This document shows, in pieces, positions 1 through 9,317 of a stretch of 59,088 bases of DNA. Position 1 is the first letter of the stretch. Every line of letters begins with the position of its first letter. This stretch comes from Lachnospiraceae bacterium (GTDB lineage: Bacteria; Bacillota; Clostridia; Lachnospirales; Lachnospiraceae). Made by a program: the position numbers and the translations under genes. The stretch spans positions 1,926 to 61,013 of the forward strand of contig SVDY01000012.1 of NCBI GenBank assembly GCA_015057665.1, given 5' to 3'. The notes beneath the pieces are model-generated. The model ran no database searches. It saw nothing but the letters and a program-made list of their open reading frames with translations, and was not told where the DNA came from.

Positions 1-57
1 GACTCTGTCTTCTAACTGATACTGTTTTAAATATTCACGTACTTTATCTACTGACAT
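1..57 (-). CDS. YbaK/EbsC-type aminoacyl-tRNA deacylase, N-terminal fragment
   Basis: Only the first 19 codons are inside the window; the gene continues past the left edge. The visible peptide starts MSVDKVREYLKQY and continues with LEDRV, which resembles the N-terminus of YbaK/EbsC proteins that remove mischarged amino acids (Cys-tRNA(Pro) type) in trans. The ATG at 57 has only a weak purine-rich ribosome site upstream. No catalytic residue is visible, so the assignment rests on N-terminal resemblance alone. Confidence 0.5.
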   Translation of the reverse strand, partial: MSVDKVREYLKQYQLEDRV

Positions 58-176
58 GTTCTCTATCTCTTTTCTATATTTTATACAATTTCCAGCGATG
101 TCTCGTCCCATGACTCTATACTGGATTCTCTTCATCTGCGTTGACAGTGTTTGTTGACCACTGGCTATCCGGATGT

Positions 177-1124
177 TTATTTCTCGTACTTACCTGTCTG
201 GCGGATATTGCTTTCGAATAATCGGTTAAATCCAAGCCAGCCGTTATTTTCTTTATTCTCCATTAAAGCTTCCTTGAAAGTCTGAATCTTGGCATCTGTA
301 TCATCCGCTTTGTTAAGGGCAATTGCTTCAATGAGGGCCGGTTTCTTTGGTGAACCGTATTCATATTCCCCGTGATGAGCTAAGATGCAGTGTTTCACCT
401 CGTTGCCAAGCTTTGCCGGGAATCCCGGAATCTGCTTCATTTTTTCATCAAGCATAATGGTTCCCATGACGATATGGCCTACGAGCTGGCCTTCATCTGT
501 GTAGTCATTCTCCGGAAATGTTGAGATTTCCTTTGTCTTTCCAATATCGTGGCAGAGTGCACAGGTAATCAGTAAATCTCTGTTAAGAATCGGATATTGA
601 GACGCATAGAAGTCACAAAGTTTTGCCACAGCGAGGGTATGCTCTAATAAACCGCCCATGAATCCGTGGTGGACACTTTTAGCAGCAGAATGTGCTTTAA
701 ACTTAGCCGCAAATTCTTTATCACCGAAGAAAGCTAACAGAAGCTGCTTTAAATATGTATTTTTCACACTGTTTACAAGAGCGCCCAGTTCTTTGTACAT
801 CTCATCTACATTTTTATCTGTACAAGGAATGTAATCTGCCGGGTCATACTGCCCTTCATAGGCTTTGCGGAGACGTTTTACACTAAGCTGAAGGCTTCCC
901 TGAAAACTGGTTACAAGACCTTCAACCTTCACGTAATCCATCTGCTCAAAATTCTCGATTCCGTTGGTCAGTTCCCAGATCTTCGCATCCAGATTTCCTG
1001 TTTTATCCTGCAAAAGGAGGGAGTAGTAAGTTTTTCCAGCTTTTGTCTTGGCAATGGTCTTGTTTTTGCAAAGATAAATGTCTGCAACCATCATTCCCTC
1101 TCGTAATTCTTCAATATATCTCAT
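177..1124 (-). CDS. yhaM: 3'-5' exoribonuclease YhaM family (OB-fold + HD domain)
   Basis: This 315-residue protein has an N-terminal OB-fold (about residues 10-90, nucleic-acid binding) followed by an HD phosphohydrolase domain (about 155-290) with the metal motif CHDIGK and earlier GLLEHTLAV. That order is typical of YhaM, a cytosolic 3'-5' exonuclease acting on RNA and single-stranded DNA. The frame stays open upstream to 1193, but the ATG at 1124 has an AAAGGGG ribosome site six bases upstream and the protein then starts MRYIEELREG as in the family, so that start is chosen. It stands alone, divergent from the thioesterase-mutS2 pair. Confidence 0.85.
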   Translation of the reverse strand: MRYIEELREGMMVADIYLCKNKTIAKTKAGKTYYSLLLQDKTGNLDAKIWELTNGIENFEQMDYVKVEGLVTSFQGSLQLSVKRLRKAYEGQYDPADYIPCTDKNVDEMYKELGALVNSVKNTYLKQLLLAFFGDKEFAAKFKAHSAAKSVHHGFMGGLLEHTLAVAKLCDFYASQYPILNRDLLITCALCHDIGKTKEISTFPENDYTDEGQLVGHIVMGTIMLDEKMKQIPGFPAKLGNEVKHCILAHHGEYEYGSPKKPALIEAIALNKADDTDAKIQTFKEALMENKENNGWLGFNRLFESNIRQTGKYEK

Positions 1125-1270
1125 GATGTACCCCTTTCTGAGTTCCATTTTGTCATTTTTATATAAAGTATTTCTGTGGATATAGAAATACATAGTAAGT
1201 ATACTCTACTTCCACCTTAGAAACAACGAGTTTTTCTTCCTTTTTTCCGACTTTTCTTTTCTCGTTTTTG

Positions 1271-1279
1271 TGATATACT
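1271..1279 (+). promoter_or_regulatory. possible extended -10 promoter for thioesterase-mutS2
   Basis: TG at 1271-1272, one base, then TATACT at 1274-1279 is an extended -10 element about 115 bases before the thioesterase start. No good -35 is visible, as expected for an extended -10 type. The rest of 1125-1395 shows no gene; promoter assignment is inference. Confidence 0.35.
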
Positions 1280-1395
1280 ATACCAGATGGGGACCTGTTC
1301 CCCTTACTGATACCAGTTTGACACTCACCGCTTTATTCTCTAGGAATTCGAAGCGGCAGTCATTCAACATCTGACATAAAAATAAAGGATAACTT

Positions 1396-1881
1396 ATGAA
1401 ACATAAATATACAAACTTAAAAGATTTACAACCGGATCAGACATCCTGTCTGTATCAGCGCCATATAAAAGACACTTTTCACGCTTCCCTTGGTGTTACA
1501 TTGTTAGTCTGTGAACCAGGCTACTGTCTGACACGCACAAAGATTGAACCACAGTTTACCAATGCCACTGGTGCGGTACACGGCGGTTTTCTCTTCACTG
1601 TAGCCGATACAACAGCGGGTCTGGCAGCCATCCATTCTGGAAGTGAAGGAACTGTTACAACAGTGGACAGCCACATCCAGTATCTGCGTCCTGCATTAAA
1701 TCTCGACAACATTTATGCGGAAGCGGAAATCGTAAAGGACGGCAAAAGGCTTGCCTTTATTGACGTACAGATTTTTACAGAAGATGGGTCAGCCCTGGTA
1801 AAAGGCAGCTTTACATTTGCCCGCCTTGTTTTACCAAATTCCAAGGTTCCAACAAAAGACGATCCTTGCGGCTGCCAATAA
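1396..1881 (+). CDS. PaaI/YbgC-type hotdog thioesterase
   Basis: A 161-residue single hotdog-fold protein. The motif GAVHGGFLFTVADTTAG (about residues 57-73) is the signature of PaaI-family acyl-CoA thioesterases, with the catalytic Asp in VADT, and a later HIQYLRPA strand. It probably hydrolyses an aryl- or acyl-CoA in the cytoplasm; the substrate cannot be read from sequence. An AAAGGA site precedes the ATG. The stop is 16 bases before mutS2, so the two are likely co-transcribed. The C-terminus ends CGCQ, a small Cys-rich tail outside the fold. Confidence 0.8.
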   Translation: MKHKYTNLKDLQPDQTSCLYQRHIKDTFHASLGVTLLVCEPGYCLTRTKIEPQFTNATGAVHGGFLFTVADTTAGLAAIHSGSEGTVTTVDSHIQYLRPALNLDNIYAEAEIVKDGKRLAFIDVQIFTEDGSALVKGSFTFARLVLPNSKVPTKDDPCGCQ

Positions 1882-1897
1882 GAGGTGACTATAGAAT

Positions 1898-4279
1898 ATG
1901 AACGAAAAAGCATTGCATATATTAGAATATGAAAAAATTCTGGCACAATTAGAGCCTTATGCGTCTTCCGCTCAGGCCAAAGACATGTGCCTTCATTTAA
2001 AACCATCCACAGACCTTGTGGAAATTCGAGAACGGCAGACACAGACAAAGGATGCCCTCTCCCGTATCTATAAACGTGGAAATGTTTCCTTTTCCGGTCT
2101 GATTGACATTCGTCCATCTTTAAAATTATTGGAGATCGGTTCTACGTTAGATACGAAGGAACTGCTTACGATTGCAAGCCTTCTTGCCTTGACCGAACAG
2201 GTTCAGGAATACGGCTCTACGGAGGATGAAGACTTACTTGCCGATTCCCTTCAGGGAATTTTCGACAGCTTATGTCCAATCCACTCTTTATTATTTGAGA
2301 TCCGCCGCTGTATTGCTGCGGAAAATGAGATTACAGACGAAGCCAGTGCCAAATTAAAGGAAATCCGCCGAAACAAAAAGCTGGTTAACCAGAATATTCA
2401 CTCCAAGCTGGCTGCTATCGTCAACTCTTCCACAAACAAAAATATGCTCCAGGATACCATCGTTACCATGCGTAACGGCCGTTACTGTATCCCGGTCAAG
2501 GTCGAACACAGAAGCAGCTTCCCTGGCATGATTCATGACCAGTCCTCCACAGGTTCCACTCTTTTCATCGAACCTATGGCTGTTGTTCAGATGAACAACC
2601 AGTTAAAGGAACTGGATATTCGGGAACTTGCTGAGATTGAACGTATTCTTTCTATTTTAAGTGAGAATGCTGCATTCCATAAAGATAATCTTTATGACAA
2701 CTTTATGCTGCTTACCCAGCTTGACTTTATCTTTGCAAGAGGTAAATATGCCAAATCCTACGACGGCAGCGAACCGATCTTTAACGAAGACGGCATCATC
2801 GAGATCAAACTGGGAAGACATCCTCTTCTGGATTCAAAAACGGTCGTTCCGATAAACTTCCGTATGGGCGAAGATTACAACATGCTCATCATTACCGGTC
2901 CCAACACCGGTGGTAAAACCGTATCTTTAAAAACTGTGGGCCTTTTCACTCTTATGGGACAGGCCGGTCTTCACATTCCGGCATTTGAAGGGTCCCGTCT
3001 CTCCGTATTTGAAAATGTCTTCGCAGATATCGGAGACGAACAGAGCATTGAACAGAGTCTTTCCACCTTCTCTTCTCATATGACAAATATTGTGAACATT
3101 TTGAATCAGGCTGACTACCGCTCTCTCGTTCTTCTCGATGAGCTTTGCGGCGGTACAGATCCTCAGGAAGGCGCTGCTCTTGCCATGTCCATCCTGACCT
3201 ACTTGCACAAATTAGATGTTCCAACCATGGCAACTACTCACTACAGTGAATTGAAAGGCTTTGCCCTTTCTGAAGAAGGAATTGAAAACGCCTGCTGCGA
3301 ATTTGACATCAATACCCTTTCGCCAACATACAAGCTGTTAATCGGTATCCCCGGTAAGAGTAACGCTTTTGCTATCTCTCAAAAACTTGGTCTTGACCCT
3401 CACATCATCGAAAATGCAAAAGACCAGTTAGATGAAAATGTTCAGGATTTCGAATCGCTTCTTGCTGAACTTGAGAAAACAAAACTTGAGATTGAGGAAG
3501 AACGGAACCATATTGAAGCTATGAAACAGGAAGCCCGTGAGCTTTCCGAAAGCTTAAAACAGAAAAAGGAAGACATCAAAGCCAAACGGGAAGAAATGCT
3601 CAGAGCGGCTCGTGAAGAAGCTCACGAAATCGTAACAAATGCCAAGACTATGGCTGACGATGCCATCCGTAAGTTCCACGGCTGGGAGAAACAGACCGGC
3701 GTTCATACGAACAAAAAGATGGAAGAAACCAGAAGTAAGCTTGGTAAAGAGATGCGAGACTTGGAAGGCAAGCTTTCCTACCGAGGCTCAGGAAAGAAAG
3801 GCAGCCACACGGCAGCCGATTTCCACATCGGCGATGATGTATTCGTCCACACATTCTCTTTAGAAGGAACAGTCAAAACCCTTCCAAATGCCAAAGGAGA
3901 AATCACAGTACAGATGGGGCTCTTACAGTCCCAGGTCAACATCAAAGACTGTGAGATCTTACAGAAACAAAAACAGGCTCCTGAGAAGCCAAAACACAGC
4001 GTTGGCGGCGGCAAAGGTATCAATAAAGCAGCCCACATCTCCTCCGATATTAACCTTCTTGGTAAAACCGTTGACGAGGCTATCGCTGAACTTGATAAAT
4101 ACTTAGACGATGCCTACCTTGCAGGCCTTAACCAGGTAACTATCGTACACGGCAAAGGCACCGGTGCTTTAAGAAAAGGAATCCACACCTACTTAAAACG
4201 CCAGAAACACGTGAAGTCCTTCCGATTAGGCGTATTCGGCGAAGGCGAAGCCGGCGTAACCATCGCATCCTTTATATAG
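1898..4279 (+). CDS. mutS2: endonuclease MutS2
   Basis: A 793-residue MutS2, the usual length. The ABC ATPase core carries Walker A GPNTGGKT near residue 334 and a Walker B/signature region LLDELCGGTDP near 409. A long charged coiled coil follows (about 510-630), then a C-terminal Smr nuclease domain (about 715-793) with IVHGKGTGALR. There is no N-terminal mismatch-recognition domain, as expected for MutS2. The family suppresses recombination and, in Bacillus (RqcU), acts on collided ribosomes. Start ATG follows GAGGTGACT. It ends at a bidirectional terminator facing trmL. Confidence 0.95.
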   Translation: MNEKALHILEYEKILAQLEPYASSAQAKDMCLHLKPSTDLVEIRERQTQTKDALSRIYKRGNVSFSGLIDIRPSLKLLEIGSTLDTKELLTIASLLALTEQVQEYGSTEDEDLLADSLQGIFDSLCPIHSLLFEIRRCIAAENEITDEASAKLKEIRRNKKLVNQNIHSKLAAIVNSSTNKNMLQDTIVTMRNGRYCIPVKVEHRSSFPGMIHDQSSTGSTLFIEPMAVVQMNNQLKELDIRELAEIERILSILSENAAFHKDNLYDNFMLLTQLDFIFARGKYAKSYDGSEPIFNEDGIIEIKLGRHPLLDSKTVVPINFRMGEDYNMLIITGPNTGGKTVSLKTVGLFTLMGQAGLHIPAFEGSRLSVFENVFADIGDEQSIEQSLSTFSSHMTNIVNILNQADYRSLVLLDELCGGTDPQEGAALAMSILTYLHKLDVPTMATTHYSELKGFALSEEGIENACCEFDINTLSPTYKLLIGIPGKSNAFAISQKLGLDPHIIENAKDQLDENVQDFESLLAELEKTKLEIEEERNHIEAMKQEARELSESLKQKKEDIKAKREEMLRAAREEAHEIVTNAKTMADDAIRKFHGWEKQTGVHTNKKMEETRSKLGKEMRDLEGKLSYRGSGKKGSHTAADFHIGDDVFVHTFSLEGTVKTLPNAKGEITVQMGLLQSQVNIKDCEILQKQKQAPEKPKHSVGGGKGINKAAHISSDINLLGKTVDEAIAELDKYLDDAYLAGLNQVTIVHGKGTGALRKGIHTYLKRQKHVKSFRLGVFGEGEAGVTIASFI

Positions 4280-4289
4280 AATCTTCAAC

Positions 4290-4355
4290 GAAGCACTAGC
4301 TATGGTTGTCAAGGTCTCTCACATACATGTACTTTGACTCGAAACTGGCACACAA
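4290..4355 (-). repeat. divergent copy C of post-terminator repeat
   Basis: On the minus strand this begins at the end of the trmL terminator with TTTTTGTGTGCCAG, then CGAGTCAAAG, a central ATGTATGTGAGAG segment and ACCTTGACAACC. The same order of blocks occurs in the stronger copies at 46318-46413 and 51372-51467. The match is only partial (outer CAAAG/CTTGAC arms and the GTGCCAG edge), so it is a divergent family member or degraded copy. Confidence 0.45.
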
Positions 4356-4362
4356 AAATAAT

Positions 4363-4403
4363 GGTTCCATACCCGCAATCTAATCACAGACAGGTATGGA
4401 ACC
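4363..4403. terminator. bidirectional terminator between mutS2 and trmL
   Basis: An 11-bp perfect inverted repeat, GGTTCCATACC at 4363-4373 and GGTATGGAACC at 4393-4403, with T-rich stretches on both outer sides (CTTTTT on plus, TTATTTTTG on minus). It lies between convergent mutS2 and trmL and should stop transcription from both. Confidence 0.8.
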
Positions 4404-4449
4404 ACTTTTTATCTCTGTATATTTTCTTCTTTCAACTTCCTGTTCCTTA

Positions 4450-4941
4450 CTACCACTCATATCGATGAAGCTGGCCTTCCAGCTCCAGATGAGCAAAATC
4501 CAGCTGACGAAGTGCTTCGTAAGCTACAATGGCTACAGCATTGGATAAATTAAGAGAACGGATATTGGAAAGCATTGGAATACGAACGCAAGTCTCCTTA
4601 TTCTCAAGAAGAATCTCCTCCGGGATTCCTGCACTTTCCTTACCGAACATAATGTAACAGCCATCTTCGTACTGCACATCTGCATAAGTCTGTTTGGACT
4701 TTGTAGTTGCCATATAAATCTTCGCTCCAGGATTCTTTGCAAGAAAATCCTCATAATTCTTATAAGTTCTCACATCAAGCTTATCCCAGTAATCAAGACC
4801 GGCTCTTTTTACCATCTTTTCATCCAAACTGAACCCTAAAGGTTCAATCAAATGAAGAATACAGCCTGCAGCTACGCAGGTTCTGCCGATGTTTCCTGTA
4901 TTTGCCGGCATCTCCGGCTCATGTAAAACAATATTTAACAT
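4450..4941 (-). CDS. trmL: tRNA (cytidine(34)-2'-O)-methyltransferase TrmL (SPOUT)
   Basis: A 163-residue SPOUT methyltransferase. It opens MLNIVLHEPEMPANTGNIGR (SAM/tRNA-binding region), has FGKESAGIP near the middle and SLNLSNAVAIVAYEALRQ at the C-terminus, which forms the trefoil knot. TrmL methylates the ribose of the wobble base in tRNA-Leu isoacceptors. Length and motifs match the family closely. It is 56 bases downstream of the aminotransferase stop on the same strand. Confidence 0.9.
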   Translation of the reverse strand: MLNIVLHEPEMPANTGNIGRTCVAAGCILHLIEPLGFSLDEKMVKRAGLDYWDKLDVRTYKNYEDFLAKNPGAKIYMATTKSKQTYADVQYEDGCYIMFGKESAGIPEEILLENKETCVRIPMLSNIRSLNLSNAVAIVAYEALRQLDFAHLELEGQLHRYEW

Positions 4942-4997
4942 CTGTTCTTCCTCTTTCTTTTAAAAAGGAACGGTTTCTACCGTTCCTTTCATCTACA

Positions 4998-6167
4998 CTA
5001 TTTATTCTTGCGAAGCTTCTCCACAAAACGCTTCATTCTGCCAAGAGCCTCTTTTAATTCTTCGATTGAATATGCATAAGAGATTCGTAAGAATCCTTCG
5101 CCGCAGTTTCCAAAAGCTGTGCCTGGAACAACCGCAACTTTCTCTTCCTCTAAGAACTTCATAGCAAAATCATCGGATGTCATACCGAATTCCTTAATAC
5201 ACGGGAAAGCATAGAATGCTCCGCGGGGTTCGAAACACTGAAGCCCCATCTCTTTGAACGCATTTAAGACAAATCGTCTTCTATGATTGTATGCTTCCTT
5301 CATCTCTGCCACAGCACCGTCACAGTGACGGAGTGCAGTTACCGCAGCATACTGGCTTGTAGTTGGTGCACACATAATCGCAAACTGATGAATCTTTAAC
5401 ATCTGATCTAAGATAAGCTTTGGTGCACATGCGTAACCAAGTCTCCATCCTGTCATGGCATAGGCTTTGGAGAAACCATTGATTAAGATCGTTCTCTCTT
5501 TCATGCCTGGGAAGCTTGCGATACTTACATGGTCACTTCCGTATGTAAGCTCTGCATAGATTTCGTCAGAGATTACGACGATATCTTTCTCGATGATAAT
5601 ATCTACAAGAGGGGCAAGGTCTTCTTTGGTCATAACAGCCCCTGTAGGGTTGTTCGGGAAAGTAAGAATCAGTGCCTTTGTCTTATCTGTAATGGCCCCG
5701 AGAAGTTCTTCCGGTGTTAATTTAAATTCATTCTCTTCTTTTAAATCAATTCTTACAGGAACGCCGTCTGCCAATGTGATACATGGAAGATAAGATACAT
5801 AACATGGTTCAGGAAGAATGATTTCATCTCCTGGATTAATCAGGGCGCGAAGTGCCACATCAATACCTTCACTGCCGCCCACAGTCACCATAATTTCATT
5901 CTTAGAATCATAGTGTAATCCCTGTTTGCGTTCTAAATAGAAGGAAATCTCATTTTTTAATTCCTGCAGACCGGCATTGGATGTATAAAATGTACGGCCC
6001 TTTTCCAGAGAATAAATACCTTCTTCACGGACAATCCATGGAGTGTCAAAATCCGGTTCACCTACGCCAAGAGAAATAGCGTCCGGCATATCATTAGCCA
6101 CATCGAAAAACTTACGGATTCCGGATGGCTGAATCTGTACTACTTTATCTGATAATGGGTTTCTCAC
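4998..6167 (-). CDS. PLP-dependent class I/II aminotransferase
   Basis: A 389-residue fold-type I aminotransferase of the AspB/PatA group. Visible landmarks are GVGEPDFDTPW near the N-terminus, FPNNPTGA, VISDEIYAEL (PLP Asp and Tyr) and the Schiff-base lysine in NGFSKAYAMTGWRLGY; an Arg for substrate carboxylate lies in LRISYAYS. The amino-acid specificity cannot be fixed; aromatic or alanine/aspartate aminotransferase are possible. Its start overlaps the stop of the upstream Lrp-type regulator by four bases (ATGA), so the pair is translationally coupled and the regulator probably controls it. Confidence 0.88.
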   Translation of the reverse strand: MRNPLSDKVVQIQPSGIRKFFDVANDMPDAISLGVGEPDFDTPWIVREEGIYSLEKGRTFYTSNAGLQELKNEISFYLERKQGLHYDSKNEIMVTVGGSEGIDVALRALINPGDEIILPEPCYVSYLPCITLADGVPVRIDLKEENEFKLTPEELLGAITDKTKALILTFPNNPTGAVMTKEDLAPLVDIIIEKDIVVISDEIYAELTYGSDHVSIASFPGMKERTILINGFSKAYAMTGWRLGYACAPKLILDQMLKIHQFAIMCAPTTSQYAAVTALRHCDGAVAEMKEAYNHRRRFVLNAFKEMGLQCFEPRGAFYAFPCIKEFGMTSDDFAMKFLEEEKVAVVPGTAFGNCGEGFLRISYAYSIEELKEALGRMKRFVEKLRKNK

Positions 6168-6649
6168 AGTGTAATCATCTTCCTTTCGCTCTTAGGTTTT
6201 ACTTCTAATGTTGTGCCATGTTCTTTGTATTTCTTAAGTACAAAATGTGTGGCTGTAGAAAGTACACCTTCGATTGTAGAAAGCTTTTCTGATACAAACA
6301 TGGATACTTCTTTTAATGTTCTTCCTTCGATTGTCACCGCAAAATCATAACCGCCGGACATAAGGTAGAGTGCCTTTACTTCCGGATAGTTATAGATTCT
6401 CTCTGCAAAACGGTCAAATCCTTGTCCTCTCTGTGGAGTAACACGTACTTCGATGATCGCACTTACTTTTTCATCTGATGTTTTATCCCAGTTGATTAAG
6501 GTGTGATATCCGCAGATGATATTATCTTTCTCCATCTGAGCGATTTCATTTGCTACTAAAGCTTCGTTTGTTCCAAGCATGACTGCAACGTCATGTAAAT
6601 CAATTCTGCTGTTTTTCTCTAAAAGTCTGAGAATTTCTTCACGCATCAT
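6164..6649 (-). CDS. Lrp/AsnC family transcriptional regulator
   Basis: A 161-residue Lrp/AsnC regulator: N-terminal winged helix-turn-helix (about residues 1-55, with IDLHDVAVMLG and IICGYHTLINW) and a C-terminal RAM ligand-binding domain (about 65-145). Such proteins sense amino acids and form octamers on DNA. It starts with two Met codons (MMREE); AGGA lies six bases from the first. Overlap with the downstream aminotransferase suggests local feedback control of amino-acid transamination. Confidence 0.88.
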   Translation of the reverse strand: MMREEILRLLEKNSRIDLHDVAVMLGTNEALVANEIAQMEKDNIICGYHTLINWDKTSDEKVSAIIEVRVTPQRGQGFDRFAERIYNYPEVKALYLMSGGYDFAVTIEGRTLKEVSMFVSEKLSTIEGVLSTATHFVLKKYKEHGTTLEVKPKSERKMITL

Positions 6650-6736
6650 ATATATTCCTCACTTTATGTCTTATTATCATATGGCAAATGTCCTTATCGG
6701 AAACATGCCATCTCTGTTTTATAGGAATCGTACTGT

Positions 6737-7726
6737 CTATAAAACCTTATATATCTCATCCCGTCTCGGTGGTTCCAGAAATCTCGTCTCTCTGTCTTCT
6801 CCGTATATGACAATCTTATCATTGTCTTCCCGCATTCTTCCAATGACAGCCGCTTCGATTCCTGCATCGTGAAGAGCATCCACAATATCACTGCCTCTTT
6901 CGGCAACAATAAGAAGGCTTCCTCCGGAACGCAGCATGTATGGGTTCAAATCGTAGAACTCACACACTTCTACTGTCTGCTGTCTAATTGGAACCTTGGA
7001 TAATTCGATTTCAAGTCCCACCTTGGAGGCGGCGGCAAGTTCCCAAAGGGCACCAAATAAGCCGCACTCAGCGATGTCATGCATGGCTGCTACGTCAAAT
7101 TCTCTGGCCACTTCTGCCTCCCGTGTTACAGAATACATAGTAAGCAAATCCTGAGCCTCTCTTATGAAACTCAAAGGATATCTTGTCATTAATTCTTTTT
7201 CTTTTTCACATGCAAGCTTAGCCGTACCGGCAAGACCGGCATATTTAGTCATAATAATCTCGTGACCCGGTCTGGCGCCTGCGGCGCTCAGCATTTTATC
7301 TTTTTTCACTTTTCCTACAGCGGTAATAGAGATAACAGGTTCCAGCACTGCTTCCATGGTCTCTGTATGTCCGCCAAGAATAGCCATACCACAGGCTTTC
7401 GCCTTGTCTGCCACGTTTTTTACCAACTCCCTAAGAACTGCTTCTTCTGTCTTTGGCGGAAGCAATATGGTAAGCATAATTCCAATAGGATCAGCACCAG
7501 CCGCTGCCAGGTTATTGGAAGCTGCCATGAGTCCATAAACACCAATATCTTTTGCTGTTCCTGAGACAGGAGCTGTGGACATGACTGCAGCCTCTCCCTC
7601 TTTCAGTACTAAGGCACCAACGTCCATACCTACTCCCGGACCGGACAGTATCTTATCTCTATTCACTTTTACCTGTTTGATAACGGAACGTTTCAATACG
7701 CTCTCCGGCACTTTTCCTGTCTTCAT
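6737..7726 (-). CDS. AIR synthase-related (HypE/PurM-like) protein
   Basis: A 329-residue member of the PurM/HypE/ThiL/SelD superfamily. The N-terminal half carries GPGVGMDVGALVL and an AASNNLAAAGADPIGIM nucleotide-binding segment, then GGHTE; the C-terminal half has AMHDIAECGLFGALWELA. HypE makes the thiocyanate ligand of NiFe hydrogenase, but the HypE C-terminal Cys tail is absent (it ends RDEIYKVL) and there are no hyp genes nearby. Function is therefore unassigned beyond ATP-dependent kinase/synthase chemistry. The next gene upstream on the strand is the VanW protein. Confidence 0.7.
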   Translation of the reverse strand: MKTGKVPESVLKRSVIKQVKVNRDKILSGPGVGMDVGALVLKEGEAAVMSTAPVSGTAKDIGVYGLMAASNNLAAAGADPIGIMLTILLPPKTEEAVLRELVKNVADKAKACGMAILGGHTETMEAVLEPVISITAVGKVKKDKMLSAAGARPGHEIIMTKYAGLAGTAKLACEKEKELMTRYPLSFIREAQDLLTMYSVTREAEVAREFDVAAMHDIAECGLFGALWELAAASKVGLEIELSKVPIRQQTVEVCEFYDLNPYMLRSGGSLLIVAERGSDIVDALHDAGIEAAVIGRMREDNDKIVIYGEDRETRFLEPPRRDEIYKVL

Positions 7727-7779
7727 AGCTGATTCTTCTGCTTCCCGTTCTTACTGTTTATTTTTCTCCAACAGTACTT

Positions 7780-9279
7780 TTAATTACCATTATTTTCGCT
7801 ATTTCCATTATTCTGAGATGGCTGTTCCGGAGTTGTTGGTGTTTCCGGAGCTGTTGTTGGATTATCTGGCGCTTCTGTAGATGGAGTCGTAACAACCGGT
7901 GCCTGAGTTGTAGGTTCCGGTTTCTTTGTACCTACAGCAACTTTTGTCGGAGACATCATATAATTGCTTGAGTTTACCAGAATTTTATCTGTCTGTGTTC
8001 CATCCACTTTGACAATCTTCCAAAGTTTTGTCTTGTAACCTGTATGGCCTTTGGAGATTACCTTTCTTACACCTTCTTCTAAAGTCGGATCTTTTTCTTC
8101 CTTCTCTGTTGGTGATGTAGTAGAAAGTACTTCATTTACAAACGTAATGGTTCTGTTGGATGGACGTGTTTCTTCTCCCCAGATTGTGAAAGTAAGTGTA
8201 GAGCCATTGGCAATACCTTCAATATAAATCGGGGTATCCAGATTGTTTTTAAATTTAAAATCTTTATATGTACCTGCAATAGCTGCATCAGCAGAAAGCT
8301 GTACGTAACCTACTGTCATGGAATGCTCATGACGTTCCGCAATCTCAAGCTCTGCTCGTAACACTGCATTGTAAAGAGTGGTGGAAACCTGACAGATACC
8401 GCCGCCCATACTCTCTACCGTCTCACCATTTAAGTAAGAACCAGCCATAGCGTATCCTCTGTCATAAGTAAATGGAGTTACCACGTCATGTACGGAGAAT
8501 GTTTCTCCCGGATAAATCACGTTTCCATCAATAAAGGATGCACCTGCTTTGACGTTTTTCTTTCTTCCGGATGCAGAAGAGCTGTAGCTTGTGGAGAAAG
8601 TACCGATCTTAGCTGTGACTTTTTCCATCATTTCCTTTGTATACTGGGCTTTTTCAATCTGAGTGATCATATCAATCTTGAAAGCTGCTCTGTCTTTCCA
8701 GTCCTGTGTTACCTTATCTGTAATTAACTTAGCACTTTCTTCATAATTAAATACAACCCCGTCTTTTTCTTCTGTAATTACAAATGAACCATTCTGTCTC
8801 TTTAAAGTTGCATTCTGCATCTTGTCTTCATAAGAAGCGGTCTTTTCCTTTAATGCATTCTGAAGCTCTTCATTGTCAAAACCAAATTCCAGTTTAAAAT
8901 TGGATGGTTCTTTTTCCAGGTTCTTAATATCAAGATAATTCTGAATCAGGCTGCCTTCTCTTCCAAGAGCATATGCTTCTGTTAAAATATCCTGATTCGT
9001 ATAAGTAAGTCCTAATTCTCCAAGAGTAATCTTTTCTGTCTTTTCGCCAACCCCAAGTTCTACTTCTGTTGCTATAAGCTTGGTCAGGTATTCGTCAATC
9101 TTTGTCTGCGCCTCTTCTTTTGAAAGTCCGCCAAGTTCCATTCCTTCTACCTGGACACCTGTAAAAAATCCTTCTTCCGATGTCACTTTTTTCATATGGG
9201 AAGATAAACCTGCAAAAACAGCTGCGACCACAAGGACAACCGCAACAGCAGCGCCAATTATAATATGTTTGCCTTTCAT
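7780..9279 (-). CDS. VanW-like, peptidoglycan-binding membrane protein
   Basis: A 499-residue envelope protein. Residues about 5-25 form one N-terminal transmembrane helix, followed by a YoaR-type putative peptidoglycan-binding domain (about 35-220) and a VanW domain with GETVESMGGGICQVSTTLYNAVL and HEHSMTVGYV. The C-terminal 50 residues are a Thr/Pro/Asn/Glu-rich low-complexity tail, probably reaching into the wall. The frame is open to a TTG at 9285, but the ATG at 9279 has GGAAGGA eight bases upstream and is chosen. VanW domains occur in glycopeptide-resistance loci, but most genomic copies like this one have no shown link to resistance. Confidence 0.82.
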   Translation of the reverse strand: MKGKHIIIGAAVAVVLVVAAVFAGLSSHMKKVTSEEGFFTGVQVEGMELGGLSKEEAQTKIDEYLTKLIATEVELGVGEKTEKITLGELGLTYTNQDILTEAYALGREGSLIQNYLDIKNLEKEPSNFKLEFGFDNEELQNALKEKTASYEDKMQNATLKRQNGSFVITEEKDGVVFNYEESAKLITDKVTQDWKDRAAFKIDMITQIEKAQYTKEMMEKVTAKIGTFSTSYSSSASGRKKNVKAGASFIDGNVIYPGETFSVHDVVTPFTYDRGYAMAGSYLNGETVESMGGGICQVSTTLYNAVLRAELEIAERHEHSMTVGYVQLSADAAIAGTYKDFKFKNNLDTPIYIEGIANGSTLTFTIWGEETRPSNRTITFVNEVLSTTSPTEKEEKDPTLEEGVRKVISKGHTGYKTKLWKIVKVDGTQTDKILVNSSNYMMSPTKVAVGTKKPEPTTQAPVVTTPSTEAPDNPTTAPETPTTPEQPSQNNGNSENNGN

Positions 9280-9317
9280 ATCCAAAATCCTTCCTTTCTA
9301 TAAAATATGGTCTATGT

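Noticed and set aside
7780-9279. Vancomycin resistance gene
   Set aside because: Only the VanW domain is shared; there is no vanH/A/X, VanR/S or ligase nearby.
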